This document shows, one piece after another, positions 11,389 through 23,516 of a DNA stretch of 64,000 nt (positions are counted from its first letter, which is position 1; each line of letters begins with the position of its first letter). The notes under the pieces are model-generated. The model did no database searches and was not told where the DNA came from. It saw nothing but the letters and a program-made list of their open reading frames with translations. The DNA is from Thelephora terrestris. Lineage: Eukaryota > Basidiomycota > Agaricomycetes > Thelephorales > Thelephoraceae. Both the position numbers and the translations under genes were made by a program. Location: positions 930,001 to 994,000 of the forward strand of contig WIUZ02000005.1 in assembly GCA_015956445.1 (NCBI GenBank), given 5' to 3'.

Positions 11389-13262
11389 TGCAAAGTTTTC
11401 CGAAGGCATTTTCCCCCTCTGTACCCCTCCCATGCGTTTTAACTTACCACCATCTTGGCATCACGACGCTCACACCTAGACGCCACCTTTCGTTTTCCTT
11501 GAGACGCTTTCCGAACTTATCATGGACACGGTTTATGCTTTTAGGGTAATCTCGGACTCACGTAGATGAGTTACTTCACGTTTTCCTGCCTTGCTTCTTG
11601 TTTTTCACCCCAACCAACGTGTATCTTCATACCAACTCCTTTTTTTACAATGATACAAACCTACTTCCGCCTAACAGGCTTACTGTTCGTGGCATTCAAT
11701 CACCGTTTCTCCTTATACTCTGGTTCCCGGCTCTCCCTCTCACGGTCTTGTACGAATTGTATTATCACCCCCCGTTTTCGGACCCTGCGCCCCGTGTATT
11801 TAATTATCGCTCATCACACGATACTTCCCTTCTGATTCACGTCCACATCCTTAGAATTATCATGATGCACAAACACGTAAAATCAGCAATCTCCTGGCAC
11901 CATGCCAAGAGCCACGTGCAAGAGGCTCGGAAATCCCCGATGGCACTTCTGATTTCCACCCGCCCCGCAAACAATCCTCGGCGCCGGTCATGAGAAAGAT
12001 ACGCCACGGAAAGCTTCCGAAAGATGCAGCAAAATCACGACAGCTCGCCGACCGTTGGCAGCGCATAGCTAGCTATCAGCCAGCACAGCCGGTAAGTACT
12101 CACAAAAACTCCAGCGGTACTGACGGTGAATTCTTCTGGACTGTGGGGGTGTAGACGTTGAAACGCGTGATTGTATACTGAAGGGTATCGAGACCGACCC
12201 AAAAGGAACCGAAAATTTAACAGCGCTAGCCATTCCCAGAGTGAACGCCTGACGGTTCACTTCAGGGCAAGTATGCACTAAAGGGGCGTGTGCCCAGCGC
12301 CCTACGGATCATGTGTCCAAGCTCCAAATCGTCTCTGGGCCCGGGGCGAATTGCACGCAAAGGAGTTAACGCAAGATCGCGAGCAACTGGACCCCGAGCG
12401 GTGGAAGCTTTGCCGTAAGAGAGGAGGAACGTAACTCACGGGATCACCGAGCTCTCCCTTGTTGGGGTTCAGCTTGTCGGAAAGCTAAACCGATACTGAG
12501 ATAACGCCGTTGCCGGGGGACAGTTGAAACCATTCCTAGCGAAACAAAAAGGCCCGCAAACCCTTACCCCGTTCACATTCCTCAACGCCGATGGCGAGAA
12601 AAGAAATGACATGGAAAGCGCCGAAAGCTGCGGCGAACCGTGGCAATTCGCCAACGCCCTGGGAGGCCTTTGTGTCATATCGGCCACCGGATATCACTGG
12701 CCTAGACAGCGCTGCCTGCTGGGATAGCTTGGAGCAGTCAACGGATATGTGCCCGGCGAGCACGGAACATGTCAGGTGTCCTACCCAGAGATGAATTCCT
12801 GGAACGAAATGAATGGTATGCACAGGGGTTGATGCAGATCGAGCAGTTGGACAGTAGTAGTAGAAGCCTAACGTGAATTCGAAGGTGGGGTACGTGTTTG
12901 TATAACATTAGGGCTCATACACCAGATACGTAGTCTGAAGATAGAAATACAGTGAAGATCACAGAGGCGATGGGCTGGATGTGGGGTAGCGGGGAAAACG
13001 TGAGGCGAGAATTGCGTCAAGATTAGAGATGGATTGGAGATGGATCTCCAGATGGAATAAATAGTATACGAACGTGGATAGCTTTCAATCGAACAAAGAG
13101 ATAACTTAGCAGCAGTTGTGTAAACGCAATCATGCCACTAGCACAATCACGTTCATCCACCGCCCAGGAAGCTCTGCATACATAAAAATGACCTGAACGA
13201 TCTCAGCATGCCGGCGACGTAATTTGTAGGTCATCCAGGCCCTTCCAAGTGACTCAATTGTT
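11389..13262. other. Gene-poor stretch of 1.9 kb
   Basis: No supported gene. AT- and T-rich sequence follows the stop at 11388 (about 11390-11870, probable 3' UTR and terminator). Between 11860 and 12830 frames of 60-95 codons overlap on both strands; none carries a recognisable domain or clear exon chain. From 12830 to 13130 the sequence is AT-richer with few open frames, consistent with the 3' flank of the minus-strand transporter. Confidence 0.4.
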
Positions 13263-15493
13263 TCATTGAGTGTACCAAACCGAAAACGTTCCCCAAGACG
13301 CCATCGCGACGCCAATCAACAACACCAAGATGTCCATTTTGGTGAAACTCTTCTCGACGGCGATTTTCGCGCCGATAGGCCCAATGACGCACAAGAGGAA
13401 AGAGAACAGAGAGCCCAGGATGCCCACCATCGAGCTAAACTCTGGGAGGGCGATCGAGACCGCGACGGCCAGGAAGGTCATGAGGATCCGTTGGATAATC
13501 GACCCGACACGTTTGAAGCTCGTTTGGCATCGGACTTGTTCCTCATAACCGTGCGTACGGTGGTTGGTGTGGGGATCAAGGCCGAGAGTGTGCTCGAGAA
13601 TGGTGTTCATCGGGTGGGAGGTCAATCCAAACTTGGTCCTGTTTCATAACCACCAGTCAGCAAGGTTGAAATTCCATGGAACATCATCCGTGCTCACATT
13701 GGCGTAATGATGAGGGCGTACAGAGCGATCTTGTTCAAGAGCTCGTTGTAACCAGGGGTCGAAAATAGGTCTTGACTGAACTCCTCAGAGATGCCGTTAC
13801 CGAACATGCAGTAACCTAGACTCTGGTCAGCGAACGGTCGAGATTCAGTGAAACCCAACGCACCAGCAACTCCAATGACTCCGTAGAGGGTCGTGGCGAT
13901 GAGATAGGCGGTGTCAATCATTTGGTCGAATTGGGTAGGGTCAATCATGTCTCGAGCAAGCCCTGGGACGGCGACGTGGCCCGAGAACTTCATACGGGCA
14001 ACTGTCAGGGTGATGAAACCCTTGGATGAGGATCAATGCTCACCCCTGCCATGAATAGACCAAATGAAACGCCTAGTTTTGGGAACGAGGCAATGCCGAA
14101 GTCGGTGTGCTGGGGGTCCCAGATACTGCCCGGTGCAGTTTTCTGCAAATTAATTAGATTTCAAACAAACAAGCCGTGGCGCAGTACTCACTTTGGACAA
14201 GCCGTCAATCAAGATGACGGCGATGAGTAAGATAGAGGAGAATATTCCGAGCATGGACGCGACGGAAAGCCATGAGAGTGGTAAAAATACAGTGGGTATC
14301 AATCTGGAAAGAGGGTGTCAGCTTTGCATCCTTGTTGAAACGGTACGCCTGACTGACACAATCAAGCCGAGAATCTTGTAGACGTTTGAAGGGTATGCAG
14401 GTGCGATTGTTTCTGTTGACAACCGGTCAGTCATGCGCGGGAGATAGTGGGAAAGAAGCTCACCTAGTGAGTCGCCGTACAACGTGACAAGGGCGACCGT
14501 GACAGTGAAAAGCTCTAGACAGAAAAGAGTGCTGATGAAGGGCATAGACTTTTTCCCGAATGCTTTCCGGCCAATATCTGCATATGTCCGGATCGCAGGG
14601 TCGGTTGTGATGAATCGAGCCAGAATTTTGGCGCTGGATTGAACTCGATCAACCAAAATCCCTCAAACTTCGCCTACAGGAAACTACTCACGTGCGACAC
14701 GTCACCCACGCGTAGGAGATGAGCAACAGTGTTCCACAACCCCATCCGGCATAGGAAAAGGCGAGGGGTTCTGACAACATCCCAATGCCAAGCAGCGTGG
14801 CGATCGCGTTGAACAGCTTGAATTGGAAAATGCTCAGAGATAGGATGTGAAATGTAACTCGATACTTACCGTTTGGCCGAAGGTGCTCCTTCCTGCAGGA
14901 CGGTGTGTTACAGGCGCGATTTCCTGTACCTTTTGGGTTGGCTCAAGGGGCCGAATCTTAGGAGGTGGCTTTGTCCGTATCTTGGACTTTTTCTTGTCTT
15001 CAATGGAGCCATACCCCTTCTTCGTCCTAGGGATGCTGAGAGAGTTGGCCTTCCGAATGAGAGGCGTTCTCTCCTGGGGAATGCCGAGAGCCAAAGGCTC
15101 GGTCGGAGCGACGGCTGGAGCGTTCCATTGATATGAATCTAGGTTTTGGGTCGGGGTAATTATGACATCTTCGTCCCACCGCAAGTTGTCCATCATACCG
15201 TCCTCAGAGCTAGAGGAACGGGAGGACGAGGGGGTGTGTGCACCATCGCTCAGGGCATCCTCAAGGTCAACCGGGTTGATACAAGCCTCTGGGTCTGATC
15301 GATGGGACGGTGGCGAATCACGTTGTCGTTCCTCAATGAAGTTTGCCATGAGGTAGCGAGATCGACGATCTACAAGCCCACGGTTTCTCAGTGTCAATTA
15401 GTTGTAGGATGTACCACCGAGCTCACAAGACTCTAAGGCGCTCCTGAAACTGGCGGGGGAGCCATAGTTGATGTTTACTGGTAAGGAACTCAT
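13263..15493 (-). CDS. AVT1: AVT1-like vacuolar amino-acid transporter (AAAP family)
   Basis: Secondary transporter that exchanges protons for neutral amino acids across the vacuolar membrane, as in yeast Avt1. The start ATG at 15493 opens MSSLPVNINYGSP, then an intron and a Ser-rich cytosolic N-terminus of about 170 residues. The membrane core begins GRSTFGQT, continuing after an intron LFNAIATLLGIGMLSEPLA and FSYAGWGCGTLLLISYAW. Later exons give YADIGRKAFGKKSMPFIS, FSGHVAVPGLARDM, KFGLTSHPMNTILEHTLGL and a last helix pair ending SWGTFSVWYTQ (TGA 13263). The N-terminal NAIxxLxGxGMLxxPxAxxYAGW block is diagnostic of Aa_trans. At least five introns; about 620 residues, normal for AVT1. An in-frame upstream ATG at 15610 is possible but would add a low-complexity leader. 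Confidence 0.88.
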
Positions 15494-15940
15494 GAAGTGT
15501 GAAGGTTGTCGTGAACGGTCGTGAAGGTGGGTAGGAGAAGTGGGGGGGGGGTGGTTGGTGGCTAGTGAGAATAACAAAGAACACGAATCGGTGAGAGAGG
15601 TTATATGCACTCTGAAAATTTTCTATCAAGACCCGACCGGTGCTATGTCCGTTCTGAGAGAACTCCAACGTAAAAAGATCCGGGTGATCTTCGGTGGCTG
15701 GTTCTCACTAACAATTCAACACAACAGCGAAAAGGGCTCCTCGGTTGGAATAACCCCCGTAACCCCGGAGGCTAGAATCGACCGGTAGGGTGAACGTTAA
15801 CTCCGCAGAGACGAAGACGTGAGTCGCTAGCGATGAGTATGTCGACACGATCGCGTCTTCCAAGGTTCGAGGTTGACGCTTGATTCAAAAACACACCCAC
15901 GGGCGTCCGACGCGTGCAAGATCCGGAAACCGAAAAGAAG

Positions 15941-17065
15941 TTAATTTTCCTCGGTAGTTGAGCGTCGTTCGATTGCCATTTCCATTTCTGAACAGCAATC
16001 TTCCAGGCTGAGTTTGGGATGGGGACCAGCGGTGTGTCAAAACGGGTAGATACCGAGGGAAAGCTGCCTCCAACTCACATTTTCTTGATCTCTGACGCCG
16101 CTCTCAAACACTGAACGTATTCCGCATTGGTGGGCTCATCGCCCGAGTTTCTGGCCAACTGAATTCCAGAATCGTAGTAATGAAGGGGCGTGAATCCGTC
16201 CCCATCTTGTGATAACAGTGGAATGATGAATCTAAAATGGTGAAGCATCCGTACGTGGGGACGCAACTCCGGATGACGAGGTATGACCTGGTGAGCTAGT
16301 TTGTCTAGATGCGGACCGACCCACAGGATCCCATCGATGATGACCCACGAACGAAAGGAGAAGTAAGATAAGGTTAGAGGAAACTCTTGGTGGAGCTGCT
16401 CACCAATCACCGGGATGGTATCGAGTAAAGACCTCCGAAATTGGATGCCTTCGTATTGTGTACCTTGAAAAAAGGCGTCACATCATCGAAATTTTTGCGT
16501 CATCCGAGGATCCCCCTCGTACCAGGTAAACCCCAGCCTCGTTGGTAACCGTCCTTGGGTGAAGAAGCGTGTGTGATCAAGCAAGCCCTTCCGTATTCTT
16601 GACTAATGTATTGGTACACTCTCTGTTCATTCCCAGCAACGTAAAGATATGAGGTCAGCTGTTTGGTAACGATACGGCGCCGGCTGATAGCAAGTAATGC
16701 TAACGTACGTCTGGAACGTCTCCTTTCCCCAATGGCTTGTACACCTTGGAAATCTTCTGTAACTTCCGCCGGATGGCAACTCGTCTTCTCACGCAGTATC
16801 CCATTGTCGCAAATAGCTAGCCAGCGTCATCACCCCACGTCACCCCAAAATTGTAGCATTCAGTGAGCTAAGAAAGACGTACCACTAGGACGTACGCCGC
16901 TCCGATAATCACAACGTTCCAATTACCCTCGATAGACCGCGACAAGGAGGACCGGGTCGCTTGAACGATAAGTAAAGCGCATGAGAGACAGACGAAAGCA
17001 GTGGTAATGAGTGTCAAGGACAAGTAGCTGAGCACGGAGATAGTTGGAAGCCACGACGGGCTCAT
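15941..17065 (-). CDS. DLT1: Defect at low temperature protein 1 homologue
   Basis: Fungal two-pass membrane protein needed for growth in the cold in yeast; molecular role unknown. ATG at 17065 gives MSPSWLPTISVLSYLSLTL, two hydrophobic segments around EGNWNVVIIGAAYVLVV, then RRRVAIRRKLQKISKVYKPL, a helix YISQEYGRACLITHASSP, DTIPVIGEQLHQEF, and the conserved C-terminus HYYDSGIQLARNSGDEPTN followed by LEDCCSEMEMAIERR and TAA at 15941-15943. The VYxPxxxxDxP block and YDSxIQLAR...EPTxAEY motif match fungal DLT1. About six exons with introns of 50-80 nt. It lies downstream of the AVT1-like gene's promoter region, same strand as its neighbours. Confidence 0.85.
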
Positions 17066-17343
17066 GTCTCGTTCGGGGTGGTTTCGGAAGTGGAGATAGG
17101 TGCAGACCAACAGCGATCGACTTCCCCGTTTCCTATCATGGCAACCTCACAAAAGCGATTATGGGCATCACGTCGATATATTCCATTCAAAACGTTGTGA
17201 AGACATCCCCGATGCTACCAGCTCACAGAACGGAGTAACTACCGACGCCCATCCAAACGCGAAAAGGCTTATGGCAGAGGAAACCCGTTCACCTGCGCAA
17301 CAAATAGATACACAAAAAGGGCGGAAATGCGGAGGCTCTAGCC

Positions 17344-18732
17344 TTAGGCCTGGACGTTTTGACTAGGGAAGGAAAGAAAAAAGGTCAGGTTGTGCTCTTC
17401 GGGTGAACTGGATAGGCGACTTACGAGTATTCACCGTCATAGTTGCCGGGGGGGTTGTACTCGCACGCGATGAATTGAGATGACTGCGCGGTATCAACAA
17501 GTCAGATCAGTGGATGAAAGTGAACGTGACTTTACTCACTCCATACGAGGCATCAAAGATAGAGCCAGCAGGACAAGTATACACGGCACATCCAACCTGG
17601 GTGGTGCTCTTCCAAACGACCTGAGTGAAGTGCGATGCGACCGGGTTATTGGGGTTGTAACTCGAGGCTTCTGACATCCAGTCGTTAATCGCATCAGTGA
17701 TGGTGTAATCACCGCCGGTTCCAGCAGCCAAGTTCTCTGTAAGTTTGTATGTGAATTCTTTGGTAACCAGGGATAATCCGTCGGACTACGTACCTCCGTA
17801 TTGTCCTTGCGAGTGCTGAAACACGCATTTTGTCACCCAGGTCAGGGCAGTAGACGCAAGGTCGTCGCTCCAGGTCAAAGGGGAAGCACCATGCTGAGCG
17901 CGGTAACTGTTGTGTACGGACAACGCGTCACTCTCAAACGAGCTGGTGGTAGTATCGGATTGAACGGACGGGGTAGAGGAGCTGTTAGAAGAGGGGTCAG
18001 TCGAAGGGGTGGGGCTTGGGCTCGGAGAAGGGACAGGAGAAGCCGCGTTTCCCGGAGTACTGGTAGGGGGAGGGGGGGACTGCGAGGGGGTAGAGGAAGA
18101 ACTGGACGAAGTAGAAGGCGGTGGAGATGGAGGTGGGGGTGGGGGTGACGAGGAAGGTGAGCTCGGAAGGCTGGTCGGCGGAGGGTTGGGGCTCGTAGGG
18201 GGGCTCGTAGGGGGGCTCGTAGGGGGGCTAATGGGGGGCGAAGACGGGGAATAGGAGGGTTCCCCGGAATTCGGGACAGAAGGGGTGGGTTCGTATCCGT
18301 TGGCGGGTGGATTACTGGAGGAAATGTAAGGTACACCGTCGGTCGGAGTCGACCCAGGGTCCGAAGTGGCAGTCCTGTGCATAAATTAGACCGATTCCGA
18401 TGGATTTTCTTGCGGCAGACAGAACATACTGATTCAAGCCGCATGCGACAGCGACGATGCTATCCAGGTCGGTACTGTTGGTATTGTTCATCACAGATCC
18501 CCACTTGTTGTTACCTTGGGAGATCGACATGATAGGTTCGAAAACTGCACAAACCGGCTGAACAAGCAAACGCACCCATGTAATGACCTGCAACGCCCCA
18601 GCCCTGTTTGCACTTCTCGACGCAATCTGGCTTTCCATAGTTGCGACGGGCACAACCAGGCCCAGCGATGGCCTGGGGAAGAGCGGCAAGAGCAAGGAAC
18701 AAGGACAGGATCTTAAATGCACCGGGACCCAT
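17344..18732 (-). CDS. Secreted CAP/PR-1 (SCP) protein with N-terminal Cys module
   Basis: ATG at 18732 begins a clear signal peptide (MGPGAFKILSLFLALAALPQ, cut near AIAG). A short Cys-containing module follows: GCARRNYGKPDCVEKCKQGW, NNKWGSVMNNTNSTDLDS, VAVACGLNQ. Then come a Pro/Ser/Thr linker of about 120 residues and a CAP domain: LSVHNSYRAQHGASPLTWSD, FQHSQGQYGG, ENLAAGTGGDYTI, SHFTQVVWKSTTQVGC and FIACEYNPPGNYDGEY, ending SQNVQA (TAA 17344-17346). HNxxRxxHxxxxLxW, GENLAxG and HFTQVVWxxTxxxGC are the CAP signatures; yeast Pry1 relatives bind sterols. The linker contains a 12-bp tandem repeat. Likely secreted to wall or medium. The plus-strand frames across the linker are mirror images of its GC skew. 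Confidence 0.9.
18187..18236. repeat. Tandem 12-bp repeat in CAP linker
   Basis: Three to four copies of GGCTCGTAGGGG, the last diverged to GGCTAATGGGG. On the minus strand they encode Ser-Pro-Pro-Thr repeats of the CAP protein's linker. Such coding minisatellites vary in copy number between strains (general knowledge). Confidence 0.85.
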
Positions 18733-19358
18733 GTCTTGTAGTTTCGAGAGAGCGGAATTTAGAAACGACGGTGGAGTTCAACGAAGGGATGATTCAACGA
18801 AGGGATGAATAGAGGTCCTGCGTTGGCGCAGGCGCAAAGAGAGAGAGAGAAACGAAGGATAGGAAAGATGATGAGAAAGACCGTTGTTCCGCTGGACCCC
18901 AGTCGTTTTAAAGAGTGGGAGATACGAGATCAAGGCAGCGTCGCCAAGGTAATTACAGGCGGTCTGGTAACCTTGCGGACTTGACTGAGCAGGTGAACCG
19001 GCTTTGTCGCCAGCAAAAATGCGCAGCTAAAGTCGCCCCCTCTCTGGAAATGACGATGGAACTTGCAGAAAGATGAGTCGCTGGGGTCGCCTCAGCAACT
19101 CGCAATGATCCATCACGGTCTCCTGATCTCCACAGGTAGTTTATTGACGCCCATCAAGCATCCGGGTGCGACTGCGCGCAGAGCGTAATAATTATTGGCG
19201 TTGGTATCGGAGGCACTTGAGCACCGAGCCTTCTGATTACCTGGACTTTGTGAGTTGGCGGACGTGGGCTGGGGGATGTCGGCTTGAAGGTTATCGGCAA
19301 TTGTGTCGATCCGATCACCCATCCCCCTCCCATCGCCTCGTGGGGATGCTGTCGTCAT

Positions 19359-20578
19359 TTATGTGAAGGTTAATTTAGTGAGCTGGTATAGACAACTATT
19401 ACAGAGCGTGTGTTCGATAAAAGATAGACAGGGAGAAAATGAATGGAAAATGACTGTAGCATTCATAGTACAAACGAGCGGAAGGGATGGGCGAGGTAGA
19501 TGGATGATACGCGGCCGATAGTCAAATAGCGCTAGAAGCTTTTCTACGTTGGGAAAGTGCGGAAGAATGTTTCTGCATCTCATTGTCAGAAGTTGTGCGC
19601 AGTTGAGACTGATTTAGGCTCACCTGCAAGAACTTGCCAACGAGTGGAAGAGACATCGGGGGCTTTGATCGCGGCGAATAGAGGTTTGGATGCCCTCTTG
19701 AATGTGTTGCAGGCTGGTAAGAAGGTAGCGCATGGTGATGAACGACGGCTATCAAGGTCGCTATGGACAGACACTCACTACGGGTGCAGTACGATGTGCA
19801 TGTTCATGATCGTAGCGCACGGTTCTCTGTTCACTGTTTCATCTTCTGGAGCCATATCGGAAAGGACCAGCGCACCATGAAGGGGTTATCGTCATACTTT
19901 GAATACGGACGGGGGGTAGATTTCACGAATGCGTTGCCATACGGCCGGGATCCAGATTGGCACTCTTGCGGTGGGTCGCCAATCTGAGACATGACATATG
20001 TGAAGGACGGATACGGAGGTACGACACGAGCACGCATTGGAAAGGGTAATCGATGGAGGGAGTGAAGGGGGTTGTGGTAGGAGGCGGAGGGACAAGGGGG
20101 GAGAGGGTCGTCCAAAGGACCCATCGAGGATTCTTGATGTACTTATGAGCCATCTTCACCCGGAGAAGCTCAACAAACGATCCCAAATCTGTAAACGCGT
20201 TCGATGTGCCGCATCGGGTGGGTCATGCTTACTGCCATCGAAACGTTTCGAGTCTAAAGCGCCCGACAGGGGCAGAACACCGATTTGCGAAAGCTGGTAA
20301 GAGACTGAATAAGAGGACTCTGCGCGAGTGGCTGCATCCGGTAGAATCAAAGCGTATGTATCATTCCGCACGTGCACGAAGGGGGAGATGAGACTTACTG
20401 CGTCAGGTAAGGATGAAGGGGAAAAACTGTTTGTATATGCTGAATGTGTGATCTGATAAGCACCACATCGAACAGTCTTCGGAGTAGATTTTTGTATACA
20501 AAGGAAGACCTCACCCAATTTTTCCGTTGTATTCTTTCTGACTGCGGAAGATGTATTATCCCAGTTGTTTACAATCAT
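19359..20578 (-). CDS. Unresolved multi-exon orphan gene
   Basis: Several coding-like pieces on the minus strand can be chained by good GT-AG signals. They are SSYSVSYQLSQIGVLPLSG with ALDSKRFDG, an intron of about 45 nt, then GSFVELLRVKMAHKYIKNPR and WVLWTTLSP, a Pro-rich piece, PIWIPAVWQRIREIYPPSVF, EDETVNREPCATIMNMHIVL, then YLQHIQEGIQTSIRRDQSPR and NILPHFPNVEKLLALFDYRP near the 3' end. The short QxGVLPLSG piece faintly resembles an aldo-keto reductase end, but the neighbouring residues do not, so I do not assign it. Exon order is inferred; the 5' end may extend to about 20960. No signal peptide or membrane helix is clear. Confidence 0.3.
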
Positions 20579-21278
20579 GTAACGCAGCCATCAATGAAGG
20601 CCACATCTTGTGGAGAAGCCAACACTACGGCCCTTCCAGATCAGTGCCTCTGAGTGTTGGCGGGAAAACAGGGTGACTGTCGTGGCTTGAAGACTGGATA
20701 ATTGAATAATCGTGGAATTGCGTGCCAGTATCAATGGCAACCACGGGTAAGCATAACCCCTGGGATCGGCGCTTCAGAATATACGCGATTCGTCGCATGG
20801 GTGAGCACAAGAGCGCGGGCATGACCATAACCCTGTATGTGCCTCGAGGCCGCTAGAAAACATGGGAAAGCCGACAGAACAAATGCTCATGATTCGAGCC
20901 ACTGTAGGCGTTGAAGGAGTCGGAGGGTGTAGAAAACTGAAGATCGGACATTTACCCATCCTTGGTGATAAGTAACAAGAGGGTCTTCCGCAGTTTCAGT
21001 TTGGGTGCGCCGAAACAGGTTTTTACCGTGACTCGCTGTGGCAAGCTCGAGCCTCAAGCAGACTCGGATGTCGGAAGGTTAAACTCCGATCAATCATCAA
21101 CGGAACCATTGAGGGGCGCTGGGCCGCTGGCCAAACCTACAACGAGGCGCCAACCCCTGGGACCTGGGGCCTGGCCGACGAAGCAAAATCGACTCCGATC
21201 ACATAAACCACCCAGTGTGCCAATGTAACTCTATGCAAGCCTCTATCCAAAAGATTGTACAGCGCGTCTAGTACACAT

Positions 21279-22301
21279 CTACCGTTTCTTCTTTCCCCTG
21301 TTCTTGACAGGCGTTGATGGCGTTGCAGAAGACGAGCCGACATTGTCTGAGCCCTCAGTGAACATAGATCTGATACTTTTGGAGGTCAGTGAATCTATTG
21401 TCCCCAGGGAGACAAAAGTATCGCTCACCCGCTCAAATCCCCCGAAGTGATGCTGCTCTGCATATTGACCATACGTGCTTGACTCTGCTGCACTTCCTTC
21501 AATTGTTCAGGATCCAGGTTTTTCTGCGTGAGAATTTCAGTTGAGAACACTCCCAAATGCAGAATACGCCTCGCACCATCATGTAAGGCATGGCTACAAC
21601 CATGACACCGACCGCACCCATCATCATAATCATGGGGTTTTGCAACATTCCCATGACGTTGAACGATTGTTTGGGAACGAAATACTCGTTCTTGAACCTT
21701 GGGTAAACTTTCAAAGGGTGGGCGATCGTGACATGCGAGTTTGCAGTTGAGGAGAGGGGGGTTCCTGGGAGGTACGGGCGGGCCTCTGGGGCTGAAAGCG
21801 TATCTACGACATCTATCCGGTACTGGGAAGGGGATGTCAGCCCAACAGCACTCCGAAAGATATGGTACCTACCTGATCAAATAAGTAATTCCTAGCAACA
21901 ATATTGAGAACGTAGGTCCCTTTAGGGACATCGGGTCTGCGGAGCTGCTCGTTAACATCGTCACGAATGATCGAATGGATGTGCAACGCACATTACGAAT
22001 GAACCGTCTCGAGTTATAGAGGCATAATAATTAGAACCATCGTCTAAGATTGCTTTCGCCTGGCCAAGGGTCTTTGCGTCTGGAGGGTCGATTTTAGAGT
22101 TGAAGCTTTCATTTACCCGGACGACGGATGATGCGGGTAATTTACAAACCTGGACACAGCTGGTTCCAAACGATTGCGCCCTTCAGGTCCAAGGCATTCG
22201 AGAACACTGAGAGTCTAGAACCAACGTTAACACCAGAGCTCAGAGAGAGCAAACGGAACCAAGCCTCACCCCAGCAGGAGCAGGAACAAGAAGGGAGACA
22301 T
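21279..22301 (-). CDS. EMC7: ER membrane protein complex subunit 7
   Basis: Lumenal beta-sandwich subunit of the ER membrane complex, which inserts tail-anchored and multipass proteins. ATG at 22301 begins a signal peptide (MSPFLFLLLLGLSVFSNA across one intron). Next are LDLKGAIVWNQLCPD, TLGQAKAILDDGSNYYAS, RDGSFV, VPKGTYVLNIVARNYLFDQ, YRIDVVDTLSAPEARPYL, then the juxtamembrane and TM part RFKNEYFVPKQSFNVMGM, NPMIMMMGAVGVMVVAMPYM, and the tail KNLDPEQLKEVQQSQARM, MQSSITSGDLSG and NRGKKKR (TAG 21279-21281). The NPMxxMMG-MPY-NLDPE-QQSQA series is the EMC7 C-terminal signature. About seven exons, about 250 residues, normal length. Its start is 99 bp from that of the divergent eIF3k gene, so they likely share a promoter. 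Confidence 0.92.
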
Positions 22302-22399
22302 GAGATCGACCGAGAGTAAACGTGGCGTGACAGAAATTTCGATCACGAAATCTGAGCGAAAACCTCTGATCTACGCGAAGACAAAGAAAAGAAAAAAGG

Positions 22400-23364
22400 A
22401 TGCCAGGACCCACCTCATCCTGGGTTTGTCCCCCAGAGAGGACACAAATAATCGAAAACCTCGTGTCCGGTGTAGGTGAGTCTAAGCAAACTCATCTGAA
22501 AGGAATTCGAGTGGTTTATTGCGGTTCTTTAGACAGATACAATCCATCTAACATCGGCATCTTGGAGGATTATCTTTACCAACAAACTCGAAGCGAGGAA
22601 TACGATTGTCTGGCCAACCTTGCCATCTTAAAACTGTTCGTGATTCTTCCAGATATCTGGATCGTTATGAGACTTATCTTCAGATTTTCGTACATCCAGA
22701 TACCAGTTCAATCCCACCCTCTACAACTCGGACGTCGTAATACACATCCTCATCAAAGCTCTCACATCCGCTCCGTTTCCAGACTTCTACCTATGCGTCT
22801 CACTGCTTGACGAGCGACCATCATCCGCTAACGCTGATGAGCCCGATCCATTACCTTCAATCCTCCCCCAGCTCCAGCAACTTTACGCTCTCCTGCAGCA
22901 ATGCCGCTTCCCGGCGTTTTGGACTCTGTACCTCTCCGAGGAATATAGGGTCCTTAGAGAGGAATACACCGTAGAATCCGTCTCGTTTGAAGATTCAGTC
23001 AGAAAGGTCGTCGTTCGCGCTGTGAAGGCTGCTTTCACAAAGATCGGCGTGAAGAGATTGAGCAGCTATTTCAATCTTGAAGGTGTCTTTTTTTTCTCTA
23101 CCCAACTTATCGGAACAGTCAACCAAAAAAAAAATAGAAACCGCATCCGAAGCCTTCGTTTCAAAACTGGGATGGTCAATCGAGGATGGTGTCGTTATCG
23201 TCCCTCCAAACCCAGATAACCAGATTCAATCGACTGTCGTTCAGGAGACCATCGCTCTTCCCCGTACGTTCACGTCTCTGCTGCGGATCCTTCCCCATAT
23301 CCCGGCTGACGGACGCGTAATAGAGTTGGTCAAGGTCATTACACATGCGGCCAGGACGGCATAA
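22400..23364 (+). CDS. EIF3K: Translation initiation factor eIF3 subunit K
   Basis: Non-core eIF3 subunit with HAM and winged-helix (PCI-like) folds. ATG 22400 gives MPGPTSSWVCPPERTQIIE and, across an intron ending before DRYNPSNIGILEDYLYQQ, the conserved YDCLANLAILKLYQFNPTLY (join near 22637-22708), VVIHILIKALTSAPFPDF, LYALLQQCRFPAFWTLYL, VSFEDSVRKVVVRAVKAAF, LSSYFNLE, SKLGWSIEDGVVIVPPNPDN and the end QLVKVITHAARTA with TAA at 23362-23364. RYNPxNLxxLExYL and ANLAxLKLYQFNP are diagnostic. Five introns; the one before the last third contains a T8 run and an A10 run just before its AG. Many yeasts lack eIF3k; its presence fits a filamentous fungus. Confidence 0.93.
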
Positions 23365-23516
23365 CCGTCCTGCTTTACTGATACACAATGGCATGTCATT
23401 AACATTCCAAAAAGAGGGGGATCTCCAAAAGACTGAGCGGACTATATGCAATTTGTCTAGGACAATATAATGGACAGAGAGGATGAGGAAAATTACATCA
23501 AGTGGGGAATCAGGAA

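Noticed and set aside
12524-12823. Frames on both strands suggesting a gene in the 11.4-13.2 kb gap
   Set aside because: Three conflicting frames, no family motif, no consistent exon chain.
17801-18254. Gly/Arg-rich plus-strand frames opposite the CAP linker
   Set aside because: They are the complement of the Pro/Ser-coding linker with strong GC skew; no start context or domain.
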